22,712 nucleotides of DNA from Asterionellopsis glacialis (lineage: Eukaryota > Bacillariophyta > Plagiogrammaphyceae > Rhaphoneidales > Asterionellopsidaceae): contig WKLE02004229.1 of NCBI GenBank assembly GCA_014885115.2, positions 1 to 22,712 on the forward strand, written 5' to 3'. Shown here one piece after another: positions 9,434 through 17,920 of this stretch. The stretch's first letter is position 1. Every line of letters starts with the position of its first letter. Below the pieces are notes generated by a model. It had not been told where the DNA came from. It ran no database searches and worked only from the letters and a program-made list of their open reading frames with translations. Made by a program: the position numbers and the translations under genes.

Positions 9434-10162
9434 TCACGCAGCACTTGCGAGTGTTGGCTCTCGGAGGTAAAGCACGTTCATTGTGAGGTATAATAAACAA
9501 CCAGAGTCCATTGTAACTACCTTGTTGCTTTCATTTTGATAAGTTTCATCTGAAAGTGAAGATCGTAGCTGTGCAAAATACTGGGCTGCATTCGAATAAT
9601 CACCAAGCTCGAAATATATTGCTCCCAGATTGTTTGTTGTTAATACTCGTAGATCCGTTGCTCCAGGCTCCGTCAAAATTAGGTCAAGCGCCATATTATA
9701 CAATTTTGTAGCCTTGTTTAGGCGAGCAAGAGTAATTTTTGACTTGCTATCTGGCCCTTCCAGGCATTCAGCATGATCAACAAGGGCAACATTGTAGAGT
9801 ATGATTGCGGAGAATATATCTTGGCTCGTGTTCTGTGCCTGCTTAAATAACATTTCATCCCTTATTTTCATCCCTCTAAGATAAACAAAGTAAGCAAAAT
9901 TATCTTGAGGACCAGTGCTTTGACTATTCATCAATTTTGTATCACTTATCAAAGAGTCTCTATCTGTCAGATATTGATAGGCAGCTCTTATATGGTCATT
10001 GTCTTGTAAACTTTGACGAATGAAATCTGCTGGAGGGTTGTGTACTCGCGTCAAAAAAAGCTTAACCTCAAGTGCCGCCTTGAAAAGTTGCCAAGCTTCT
10101 TTCCGCCCGCCGCAATTGAACAGGTCTACACCTAGGTTATTGAATTTCAGTGCGAGGTCCAT
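9434..10162 (-). CDS. TPR-like helical-repeat protein, family with diatom-style C terminus
   Basis: The frame is uninterrupted and gives 242 residues from the ATG at 10162-10160. Two tetratricopeptide-like units are visible: LALKFNNLGVDLFNCGGRKE near the N terminus (residues 3-25), and LRVLTTNNLGAIYFELGDYS (roughly 170-190), followed by NAAQYFAQLRSSL. The middle (YVYLRGMKIRDEMLFKQAQN and the next helices) is helical repeat of lower identity. The C terminus, MNVLYLREPTLASAA, resembles endings I recall in a large diatom family of TPR-like proteins, so the 3' end looks complete. TPR folds bind partner proteins, and the partner here is unknown. Upstream the frame stays open to about 10360 without an in-frame ATG. 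Conserved-looking text (VPIDEN) precedes the chosen ATG, so an upstream exon is possible; a pyrimidine-rich run ending in CACAG near 10255 could be its acceptor. A 7-codon out-of-frame ATG overlaps the start. Confidence 0.7.
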   Translation of the reverse strand: MDLALKFNNLGVDLFNCGGRKEAWQLFKAALEVKLFLTRVHNPPADFIRQSLQDNDHIRAAYQYLTDRDSLISDTKLMNSQSTGPQDNFAYFVYLRGMKIRDEMLFKQAQNTSQDIFSAIILYNVALVDHAECLEGPDSKSKITLARLNKATKLYNMALDLILTEPGATDLRVLTTNNLGAIYFELGDYSNAAQYFAQLRSSLSDETYQNESNKVVTMDSGCLLYLTMNVLYLREPTLASAA

Positions 10163-10338
10163 GTTTTCATCAATTGGTACTCTTGTTGTTTTTGGCAACA
10201 GATATCTCAGACTTTTTGGCGTTTGTTGGGCTTTTTGTGTTGTGCAGTGTGATTCTGTGATCGAGTAAAAAGTAAAAAGAGAAAATCTCTTATTTTGGGT
10301 GCAGACAAACAAGAAGTGTGAATGAAATGCTGAATCGA

Positions 10339-10349
10339 GGATTATTTTA
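10339..10349 (-). promoter_or_regulatory. TATA-like element upstream of the TPR gene
   Basis: CTATAAAATAA on the minus strand lies about 180 bases ahead of the chosen ATG. A transcript starting 25-30 bases downstream would cover the open region before that ATG. This is a motif match only, in AT-rich DNA. Confidence 0.25.
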
Positions 10350-10405
10350 TAGTCTAGTTATCAGGGGGCTCTCCAGGACCAGCGGTCATTTCCTACCTGT
10401 GCTTT

Positions 10406-10422
10406 CATAACATGATGTTATG
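10406..10422. repeat. Quasi-palindrome CATAACAT-G-ATGTTATG
   Basis: The perfect 8-bp arms surround a single G, about 245 bp upstream of the TPR start codon. It could be a dimeric protein site or a chance hairpin. Confidence 0.4.
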
Positions 10423-10459
10423 ATTTATGATGAATGATGATGCCTCACTCACAGCTATA

Positions 10460-10605
10460 GTACCTGGTACCTGGTACAGGTATTTACCTGTAGACCATAC
10501 GATATCTGTACATACCTGTACCTGGTACAGGTACTAGAGCTGGTACATGGTAATCTGTAATAGTACCAGGTACATGATAGGGTAGTTGAACTACCTGTGA
10601 ACAGG
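10460..10605. repeat. Cluster of TACCTG/CAGGTA palindromic words (cluster 1)
   Basis: TACCTG, CAGGTA and GGTACC words recur about ten times in 145 bases. The best structure is at 10513-10533, with perfect 10-bp arms TACCTGTACC and GGTACAGGTA around a single T. The cluster lies between the TPR gene and the CxxC gene. The same words form clusters at 19788-19920, 20208-20290 and 20420-20480. Confidence 0.75.
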
Positions 10606-11193
10606 ATTCAGAAAAACTTTACAGTAATGCATGGAGAAGATATCAATTCTTCTGGAAGAATGGTTTTCTGAAAATTTGGGCATAATTACAGGTAATTTTG
10701 AAAAATAATATTGCCTTCAGGTCGTAGTGGATTCCTATTGGTGTTTGTGTCTGACATGGTTGACCTCGCACGCGCTATTTCTTAAGAATCAAAATCAATA
10801 TAATATGGCGAACGATACACGATACATAAACATATTATTAATACATACTGGCGTATATGTATAAAAAAATAAGTTTTTTGAGAACGTTACATGTAGAGTT
10901 GAATTGACGACAGGTTCTAACCCTTGATGTAATTTGCGACTACAGGGGCTGGGGTGATGCATTTATTTGTGATACAGCGCATGCTAAACAAACCTTCATA
11001 TTGATTATTACTGTAACTGGTACTGTATGAGGTTCTGTACAAGGTATTTACAAGATATCGTTTACAAAAACTCGGATATTTTACAGGACCTTCATGTCAT
11101 ATCCTAAATAAGGATCGACATGGAGGTTATTCCGGAACTATTCAATACTAACTCTGTTCTAAACCTTATTGGGTTATAAGCCTATGCTATTTT
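10606..11193. other. Intergenic stretch without recognisable gene
   Basis: AT-rich with no coding text on either strand. It must contain the 3' untranslated region of the minus-strand CxxC gene. Nothing else is supported. Confidence 0.4.
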
Positions 11194-11967
11194 CTAAATT
11201 CTCGTTTCTGTTTGCGCGTCTTCGTTCAGACGCGCGCGTGTGTTTGTGGTGTTTTTAAGTGTGTTTTTTGTATTTTTCGGTGTATTCGGTTGTACTGCAA
11301 TTTTTTCAATTGACACATCCTTTGCTATTTCAGTGGTTTTAGTCCTCTTTCCTTCCTTGTTTTTCGTTATTACTGGTCTGCCGTATCTGCGTTTGTTGTT
11401 CCTGTTCTCTACGTTTCCGTTTTTATCAAATATGATTCCGTTATGTTCATAGTCTGATTTTACGATATTGATTCCGAATTCGGAGTAGTTTTCCTCTTTC
11501 ATCATTTCTATGATTTGTGAGGGGACTTCTTTCCTGTTGTTGTCATTTAGTATCGCTCTTGGTACGTAGATGTGTTTGGTCTTGTTCATAACGTATTTCT
11601 CAATTGATGTGGTGGTGTCCATTTTGCTAATTCTTTGAATTTTCCATCCTTTCTTGTTGTACTGTATCCATTCGCCTCCTGTCATGCAGTCTTCACATAG
11701 GATGATTGATTCTCCATTAAATTGTCTTTCGTACCATCCTTCATTTGGTTTGGTTATGATTCTTGTCTCGCACAAGGTACAGGATACTCTGTTTTCGTTA
11801 ATACGTTTCCAATTTTTAGCTTTTGCTTCTTCGAGAGCTTCTTTGAAACCTGGTTTCTTCTTCCAGTCTCGTTCTGCTCTTTGAATGACAGCTTTAGCTC
11901 GTTCGTTGGGGTTGCATATTGGGCATAGCCGTATTTGGCATGTGTCCTCATGGACCATGTACCACAT
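11194..11967 (-). CDS. Unknown protein with three CxxC pairs and a basic C-terminal tail
   Basis: The frame is open for 257 residues from the ATG at 11967-11965. It stays open upstream to about 12040, but that extra text has no ATG. Three Cys pairs, C15-PI-C18, C63-TL-C66 and C91-ED-C94, suggest metal binding, with a Cys also at 10. Between the first two pairs lies a charged, probably helical segment (AERDWKKKPGFKEALEEAK). After the third pair comes GGEWIQYNKKGWKI. Residues from about 150 on are rich in Asn, Lys and Thr with low complexity, including NKEGKRTKTTEIAK and TPKNTKNTLKNTTNTRA. I do not recognise the family. It could be a host zinc-binding protein or an accessory ORF of a transposon. 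No catalytic motif is visible. It could begin with an upstream exon. Confidence 0.5.
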   Translation of the reverse strand: MWYMVHEDTCQIRLCPICNPNERAKAVIQRAERDWKKKPGFKEALEEAKAKNWKRINENRVSCTLCETRIITKPNEGWYERQFNGESIILCEDCMTGGEWIQYNKKGWKIQRISKMDTTTSIEKYVMNKTKHIYVPRAILNDNNRKEVPSQIIEMMKEENYSEFGINIVKSDYEHNGIIFDKNGNVENRNNKRRYGRPVITKNKEGKRTKTTEIAKDVSIEKIAVQPNTPKNTKNTLKNTTNTRARLNEDAQTETRI

Positions 11968-12224
11968 GATGTTATTATAACGGTACCACGTAACGTTCAC
12001 GGTCGTCCAAAAAGCTCCTACTGGTAACGGATCTGTAGAACTGCTACATTATATTTTTTCGGACCAAAACAGACAAGGACCTCCAGTACATATGTGTAGA
12101 AGTCTACACAAGTGATCTTTTTTCTCTCTTTCACAACAGCAACAATTCGACAGCCAAAAAGTTGACGATGACAATGGCAATAACCTCTTCTGTTGGCCTT
12201 TAGAATAATCAACCATTTATAAAA
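11968..12224. other. Short intergenic stretch with an inverted repeat
   Basis: A perfect 8-bp inverted repeat, TGTGTAGA-AG-TCTACACA, lies at 12093-12110. An open minus-strand frame at 12018-12212 begins only at TTG and has no recognisable motif, so I do not call it a gene. Confidence 0.35.
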
Positions 12225-12446
12225 ATGATATCATACTCATCCTACAACAATGCTAATCGTGACCTGCAAAGAAATGAAGAAAAACCAAGGAGCGCAAGGC
12301 ACAGGGGAATGTTGGAGCTAACTGATGCAGTTGACGTCTATGACATGAGAAATGCAAGCAATTTCTCAGTTGTTGATGTTGTTAGAGCATCCACAACTGC
12401 AGTTCCAAAGATCAAAACAAGAACAATATCAACCCAACAAATTTAA
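12225..12446 (+). CDS. Small ORF of unknown function, doubtful
   Basis: It starts at a true ATG in an A-rich context (AAAAATGA) and encodes 73 residues. The composition is plausible for a soluble protein (NEEKPRSARHRGMLELTDAV), with no domain or membrane segment. It lies head-to-head with the CxxC gene across about 260 bases, so a shared promoter region would be possible. It could be chance, or the first exon of something longer. Confidence 0.2.
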   Translation: MISYSSYNNANRDLQRNEEKPRSARHRGMLELTDAVDVYDMRNASNFSVVDVVRASTTAVPKIKTRTISTQQI

Positions 12447-12968
12447 GAGAGATGATGGAAGTGGGTTTGTGGAAATGGAGGTGATTATTCATACTCTTGA
12501 TGATACAGTTGAGAACAGATGAGAACAGAGAAGACTGAGAAACAAATAATGATTACTCAATTGAATTGGTTGTTACCATGCCTCAGCATGGTCACCACAA
12601 ATCTTTTTGGCCATGCTTAATAGTTCTATACAAAAATTTAAAGTTCTGTTGTTGGAAAGAGTTTCATTTTTAAGGGTTGTTGATGGGCAGGACAATGGCT
12701 TTAGGTAGAGTTTCAATGCTATACATTTAAACTTTTGGAATTGTAATGTACATCACCTACATGAGAAATTACTCATGAATGGTGCCTATGTTGATGTAGT
12801 TGGAGGCAATCTGTTTTGAATCCTTATGAAAATCAACACGAACAAAGAACAATTCAATACTAGTAGAAAGGAAACATAGTAGTAACAATAATAGTTATGA
12901 TAAAAATAAGAATACAATGTTACTAATTACTAATTATCATCATTGGTTTCTACCATTTTGCATTAATT
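12447..12968. other. Stretch without recognisable gene
   Basis: AT-rich sequence with no open frame of note. It is the probable 3' flank of the minus-strand transposon relic ending near 12969. A short tandem phrase GAGAACAGATGAGAACAGAG is seen near 12512-12531. Confidence 0.35.
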
Positions 12969-15670
12969 TCATAAAGTCTCCCTAATACTCTCCATTTTTT
13001 GTTTTGGTACTGTGTAATTTAACACATCTTCCCTTGCCTTCAATCATTTTATGACTTTTTCAAGAGCTGCTTCTTCAATTTGTCTTTTCCTTCTATTGTT
13101 CTTCTTCAAACATGGCTTTTCATGTTTCTTTTGTATCTGTTCAATCTTTATTTGACTTTGACACAATTCATCTGTACACCCTCCTGTGCCTTTATTTTCT
13201 CTTTCTTTCCAAAATCCCTAGTGAATCCATACCTCACATCACCTCTACTAGTTTCAATTTGGTGATTTTGTTCACCAAAGGACTCATCCAAACCTCCAAT
13301 TCCTTTCAAATCCTGCTGTTGTTTGCAGGCATGGTCTTCAATCATGTGACTTTTGGGGGTTGTTGACAATTCTATATATCTTTCCAATTGCATTACCTTG
13401 TTTCTATAATCCAGTGTTGTCCTTCCATCTCCTCTGTGAACTTGTATCTCTTGGTGAGTATGTTCTTACTCAAAAACTGTCAAGGGCACTCAGATACCTG
13501 ATGTGTGCCCAGCAAACCTGGGTGATTTTTTCATCACTGATACCCTCTGCTCTAGACTCTCCCTGGTCTAGAACAAAGAGCATGAACTCTCCTACAATAT
13601 CCTGTGCCTTACCCATCAGCTTTCTACAATCATTCCCATCCAATGCCCCACCAAAAGCATGCCCTATGCCGGTGCACACGGCATGTCGGGTTGCGACAAT
13701 CAACTCAGGGATTACACAAGAGACAAGAGAAGACTTGTTGTTTGGTAATGTAAATTAATTATGACTAGTTTAAAAGGATTCTATTTTTGATATTCTGATA
13801 TTTCTGGAGGAAAGGTTAGTAACCGGTAAAACCTCCATGAGTCAGGCGAACTGCCACGTAACAACATTCCTTGAGTGATGGTGACATCACAACAACGTCA
13901 CAGCCATCTGTCGATAATGACGTCACAACAACGTCACAACAATCTACCAATGATGACGTCATAACAACGTCATCACAACTTGTCGATGGTGACGTCACAA
14001 CAACATCATATGCCACGTCATCATCGTCCGTCCATCACCAACAATCTGCCACGTCATCAACGTCCGTCTGTCCACTTCACCATCGTCTGTCCAACTGATC
14101 CGTCTGTGCATGGATGCGCGTATTAGCACTATCATTAAGGATACAACTCACATAGTGAGGTGTAGTGCAAAGCAGCACTTCTATCTATAGCATGGTTAAA
14201 AAGTATTTCATCAAACTTTGCTCTGAGTGGCTGTCCCCAAGCTTTTGAATTTTCTTTCTTCTCTTCTTGATTCTGAAAACAGGTTTTACACTGTTCTTTT
14301 TCTTGATCTGTTTCCTCTGTTCTTGATTGCAGGGTTAATTGTTCTTGTAACAAATCATTTAACTCTGATTCAATTATACTCCTTTCCTGTACTTCAAAGG
14401 TTTTGATTTGTCAGTTCTCCTTCTTAAGATGTTTTAGATACTCAAGATTGTACATATTGAATGACACAAGTTCTTGTTTTGCAATGTCATAGTCATACAG
14501 GCTCTTGCTATATGCTCTTTTGGCCAAAGTAAATTCAGGGGTATACATTTCAGCTCTCCTCCAGCAGGTTATCTACCACATTGTTTCCTTTGCCAATGGT
14601 TATGTGCAGAATGGGGCATATGTATTTTGACACAGGTACTGCTTTGAAAAGAGGATGCTCTTTAACCCCCTTTCACTCTTGGGCTGTAATCTTATCTCCA
14701 CTATCCTATAGATTGACAATTTTGTCCAAATGTTCAATCAATTTTGTAATAGTCCAGGGAGCCCCCAGATCATGGTGATACTCCTGCCAGTGATCCCTAA
14801 ACAGATCACAGTATGTGCACCACCATCCAGAGCTCCCGTAGCAGCAGACACATTGGCTGGTTGACTAGCAATTTCCTGCAGGGTTCCATATGAAAGGTCC
14901 TCCTTGTTTTCACCCAACAACAGGTACTTTTCTTTGATGAACATCATCATATCATTATCCAAAAGTTTACCAAATGTGTTCCTAATGATGCTTGTGTTTC
15001 TTTTTTTGCATTCTGCATTCCCAAAGGCACATGGATAGCTAGTTGATTGCCAAGTACCAGATGCATCCTTGTATCTCCCTATAAAGTTTGTGGAAATTCT
15101 GCTGTGGCCCTTGCCATGATCTAAATTGATACAGACATCAATATTAGAAAAGGGTAAATACTCACTGTCTTTTTGCATTTGTGTTTTTAACCAAAGTTGC
15201 AGACATTCTTTGAGGGATCTGTAAGAGAAGGAAATCCCCTTACTGCCATGCTTGTGTTTGTCTGTCACTGGTTGTATGTATTCTAGGTTGAGAACCAAAT
15301 TCACTTGAAACTTGGAACTAAAAATTGATGACCCAATTTCCATATGCAGGCAGCTTCTGAGACTTTGCATTTCACTAGTGTTCAGATTACACATTAATTG
15401 GACTGCTTTGGTTCCATGTGCATCTATTTTGGGCAATGTAAATCCATTCAGAGTGACAAGCTTGTCCCAAATATCCTTGTAAAGATCAGTTGTTGCAAAG
15501 TATGTAAGTAAATTGAACAATGACTTGTTATTGTTGTCCTTGTCATTAGTACCCACTCCTAAAGCCACTAACATATTGTGGATCCACTTGTTGTCAGAGG
15601 CCTTTCTTGTTAATATGTGCAGTGTGCAGTAAGCAAGTTGCAAGACTCGCGCAATAATGTCAATCAACTG
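12969..15670 (-). pseudogene. Relic of a large transposon-type protein of uncharacterised family
   Basis: Minus-strand pieces in consistent order make one protein. First, 15667-14738 (about 309 codons) contains NIDVCINLDHGKGHSRISTN. Second, 14720-14560 carries KYICPILHITIGKGNN. Third, 14545-14135 is a Lys/Glu/Gln-rich, coiled-coil-like segment ending FDEILFNHAIDRSA. Fourth, 13757-13470 contains GGALDGNDCRKLMGKAQ. Fifth, 13393-13148 contains KSHMIEDHACKQQ and GGLDESFGEQNHQ. Sixth, a basic tail (RRKRQIEEAALEKV) ends at a TGA at 12971-12969. Stops, frameshifts and a roughly 380-base insert between blocks three and four break it. I recall the same block order (DHGxG, ICPxLHIxxG, HGGxxxG, EDH...GE..H) in unnamed repeat-encoded proteins of protists and cnidarians. 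No transposase class is assigned with confidence. Confidence 0.6.
13882..14082. repeat. 36-bp minisatellite carrying TGACGTCA in each unit
   Basis: Units begin exactly 36 bases apart at 13882 (TGACATCA), 13918, 13954 and 13990 (all TGACGTCA). Most units have a second half-site, AACGTCA, 13 bases further on. The 36-base phase continues at 14011 and 14047 with TGCCACGTCATCA. Because 36 is divisible by three, both strands stay open. The plus frame reads as a 12-residue repeat rich in D, V, T and S, which I regard as a by-product. The array sits in the insert that splits the transposon relic. Confidence 0.85.
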
Positions 15671-16243
15671 TAGTGATGTGATGATGTCACGGACAAGGAT
15701 AGATGAGATGACATGATGACATCATTGAGCAGACGGATGCAAACATGCGGTGATGCACTGCATACATGCAAACGCTGACATCACAAGCAAAACATATCAA
15801 AATCCACTCCGCAGCAGAAGCATGATGCATCATGCTGGAACATGATGATGCACTGGTGCGGAAGACTCTCATTGGCTGCCTTGGAGAGTTTGGTTCACAT
15901 GGTAAAACCAAACTCCATTGGAACCGAACTCTAAGTAGATCCATCATAGGATCCCGTACTGTAAATTGGTCAAGAAGACAAATTGGTAGATTGTTGACTA
16001 TTTTTAGCAACTAGTTAAAATAGCTCATAATTTATTCACTCTAACAAAACTCAGTCTATTTTCTATCACTTTTCAATATTGTTGTCAGCATAGTGCATAG
16101 TGTTAACACTCCATGCAAAAAGCAGTAAGTAACTATCCAATATTATTCTGATTTCAAACAACTCAACCATGAAAGTTGCTACACCTAACCAAGGCAATGG
16201 TTGAAGCTACCTGCTGCCTCCTATCCCACATGAAATTTCAAGT
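15671..16243. other. Stretch with TGAYRTCA words and a palindrome; no gene
   Basis: TGATGTCA (15682-15689) and TGACATCA (15717-15724, 15776-15783) lie directly upstream of the transposon relic on its strand. A perfect 18-bp palindrome, AGCATGATGCATCATGCT, lies at 15819-15836. Short overlapping open frames at 15687-16010 (minus) and 15832-16014 (plus) have no motifs. Confidence 0.5.
15819..15836. repeat. Perfect 18-bp palindrome
   Basis: AGCATGATGCATCATGCT reads identically on both strands. It is embedded in CATGATG-rich DNA, which lowers its significance. Confidence 0.6.
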
Positions 16244-16613
16244 ATGGAAGAGCAGAAGCTAGCTAAAGCGCAGTACGCCAAAGTCAGCCTCCTATCTAAT
16301 CCCGGAGATCAAAACTCCAAAGAGAAGTATACTATGGAGTTCCCCTACTTTAGTCACGGATCTCCTAGGTAACTACTGTATTGGTTCAACAATCTGGACC
16401 AAGTGATTTGCGGTCAGCATATCACAACCGGGCCCGCTCACTACTTGATGGCCCATGCTTTACTATCATGGTTTAGTACAAATTTTTTAGTAACCATTCA
16501 TAATATGATAATGCAATGAAAGTGGCAAAACTTACTCTTGTTATGACTGCTGTGGTGTGTTACCCTTAGGCATGGGGACAGTCAGTTACTAAACTGAGAT
16601 ATAATTGAATTAT
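16244..16613 (+). pseudogene. Gag-like fragment of another retroelement
   Basis: From the ATG at 16244 the frame reads MEEQKLAKAQYAKVSLLSNP, then FPYFSHGSPR, a stop, LLYWFNNLDQVICGQ and HITTGPAHYLMAHALLSWF. After a slip at the T-run near 16483-16488 another frame continues with NAMKVAKLTLVMTAVVCYP. The pattern F-x-x-G-S-P-E-x-W-L, GQxxTTGP and a following LL matches Gag-type proteins of diatom LTR-type retroelements as I remember them. The E-E-W part has decayed to R-stop. No polymerase follows within the window, so this is an isolated remnant. It is unrelated in sequence to the Gag-like region at 1614-4355. Confidence 0.55.
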
Positions 16614-17920
16614 TAACAGATATAGTAGTATATATGCAACACATATAGTCTTCAAAGAACACCACTCTCATGTACAAGTATTGTGAGGCTATTTATGCTC
16701 TAGCAGAAAGGGAAGCTGGTTCATTTTCATAGCAGTACACCATTTTTCTTTCCTTCTAAACCTTTTTTAGGCCTAGTTTTACATATCATTTCTTGCACCT
16801 ACTTGCTCCAGCTATGATTTTTAATAGCACCACAGTGCAGTAATACATGACTCACAAAGCAAAAAAGCAGAACATTTTCAAAAGATGGAGGGCCTTAAAA
16901 ATGTATATTACAAAATAACATACAGATTGCAACAGTGTGTTTCTTAGCTCAAAAGATCAGAAAAATGTGTTGTGTTTCTAATGTGATACAATATATTTTC
17001 TATATCCTATCATGGGTCTTTGAATGAATTTTTGAAATAAGCAAAATAAATCATCTGACCTTCAGGTCTGATTGCTACAAACTTCAATTGTTAATGTGTT
17101 TGTGAAGCAGTTTAGATTTGTACATAATCTAATTCTGGAAATAGTATATCACACTTTTGTAGGCTTTCTGACATCAGATGGAGTGATCATCTTGGACTAA
17201 AAATGGTTGCATACTACAGGTTGCCCCCTCAACAAACGAGCAATGTTGCCCATTTTGGCAAGCTTCAGGTTGCTTGTCGAGGTACAAAAATATAAGCTGG
17301 AGCTAAGCAATGTGGTATTGCGTCTTAGAGGGCAACCTGGAACCTGTCCTATAATGCCTGTACACGTAGAACTACCATACCACCAAAAATATCCAAAATT
17401 TTATATTTCAAGTTGTTTTTAGGTTCTTGTTGTGTACAGTACAATACAACATCGATGAGAACAATACTATAGTAGCTATACTACACTGCACCTATTTCAT
17501 AGAATATGACCAACGTCTGCGTGGTGAGTGGCGAGCTTGGTAACATGAGCTCTGCGCTCGATGCCTCAGGTAGTTTTTTTGTCCATCAAGTAATTTGGCA
17601 GCACACTGCAAGTTTGGGTTAGCCTGCGTATTGGTTTGCTCGGGCTGGTAATGGAAAAGTCAGCGAATGGTTCGTAGCAGAACGAACAACCATTTTGAAA
17701 ATCATTCATTTTTTACCACGTTGCTAACAATGCAGGCAGTCACAGACGTCCTCTATAAGTGTCTTGCATATTAGCATTTTTTAAGTGGTTTACATTATTT
17801 TTAACCGACTAGCTTTCCCAGTCTTTTTTGTTGTTTGGGGGAAGTAAAAAACGATTTTGATTGCTCTTTGGAGCTTGTGAAGTTCAAGAACTTAGCATAT
17901 GATTAATTAGTGAATCATTT
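16614..17920. other. Intergenic stretch without supported gene
   Basis: AT-rich. A 10-bp inverted repeat, CAGGTTGCCC (near 17217-17226) and GGGCAACCTG (near 17330-17339), flanks about 105 bases. An overlapping plus-strand open frame at 17207-17422 has no motif. A more GC-rich patch at 17515-17572, followed by seven Ts, resembles a Pol III-type end but lacks a tRNA box B. The right end holds the 3' untranslated region of the transporter gene. Confidence 0.4.

Noticed and set aside
13871..14098. Plus-strand ORF with a 12-residue repeat (D-V-T-T-T-S-Q type)
   Set aside because: The period of 36 is a multiple of three, so open frames on both strands are expected from the minisatellite itself. 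There is no good start context or flanking coding text.
17207..17422. Plus-strand ORF of 71 residues with a flanking inverted repeat
   Set aside because: No motif is seen, and the 10-bp inverted repeat lacks a target duplication, so neither a gene nor an element can be supported.
17515..17572. Possible tRNA or other Pol III gene: GC-rich patch followed by seven Ts
   Set aside because: There is a weak A-box-like TGGCGAGCTTGG but no GGTTCGA-type B box, and no cloverleaf pairing could be made.
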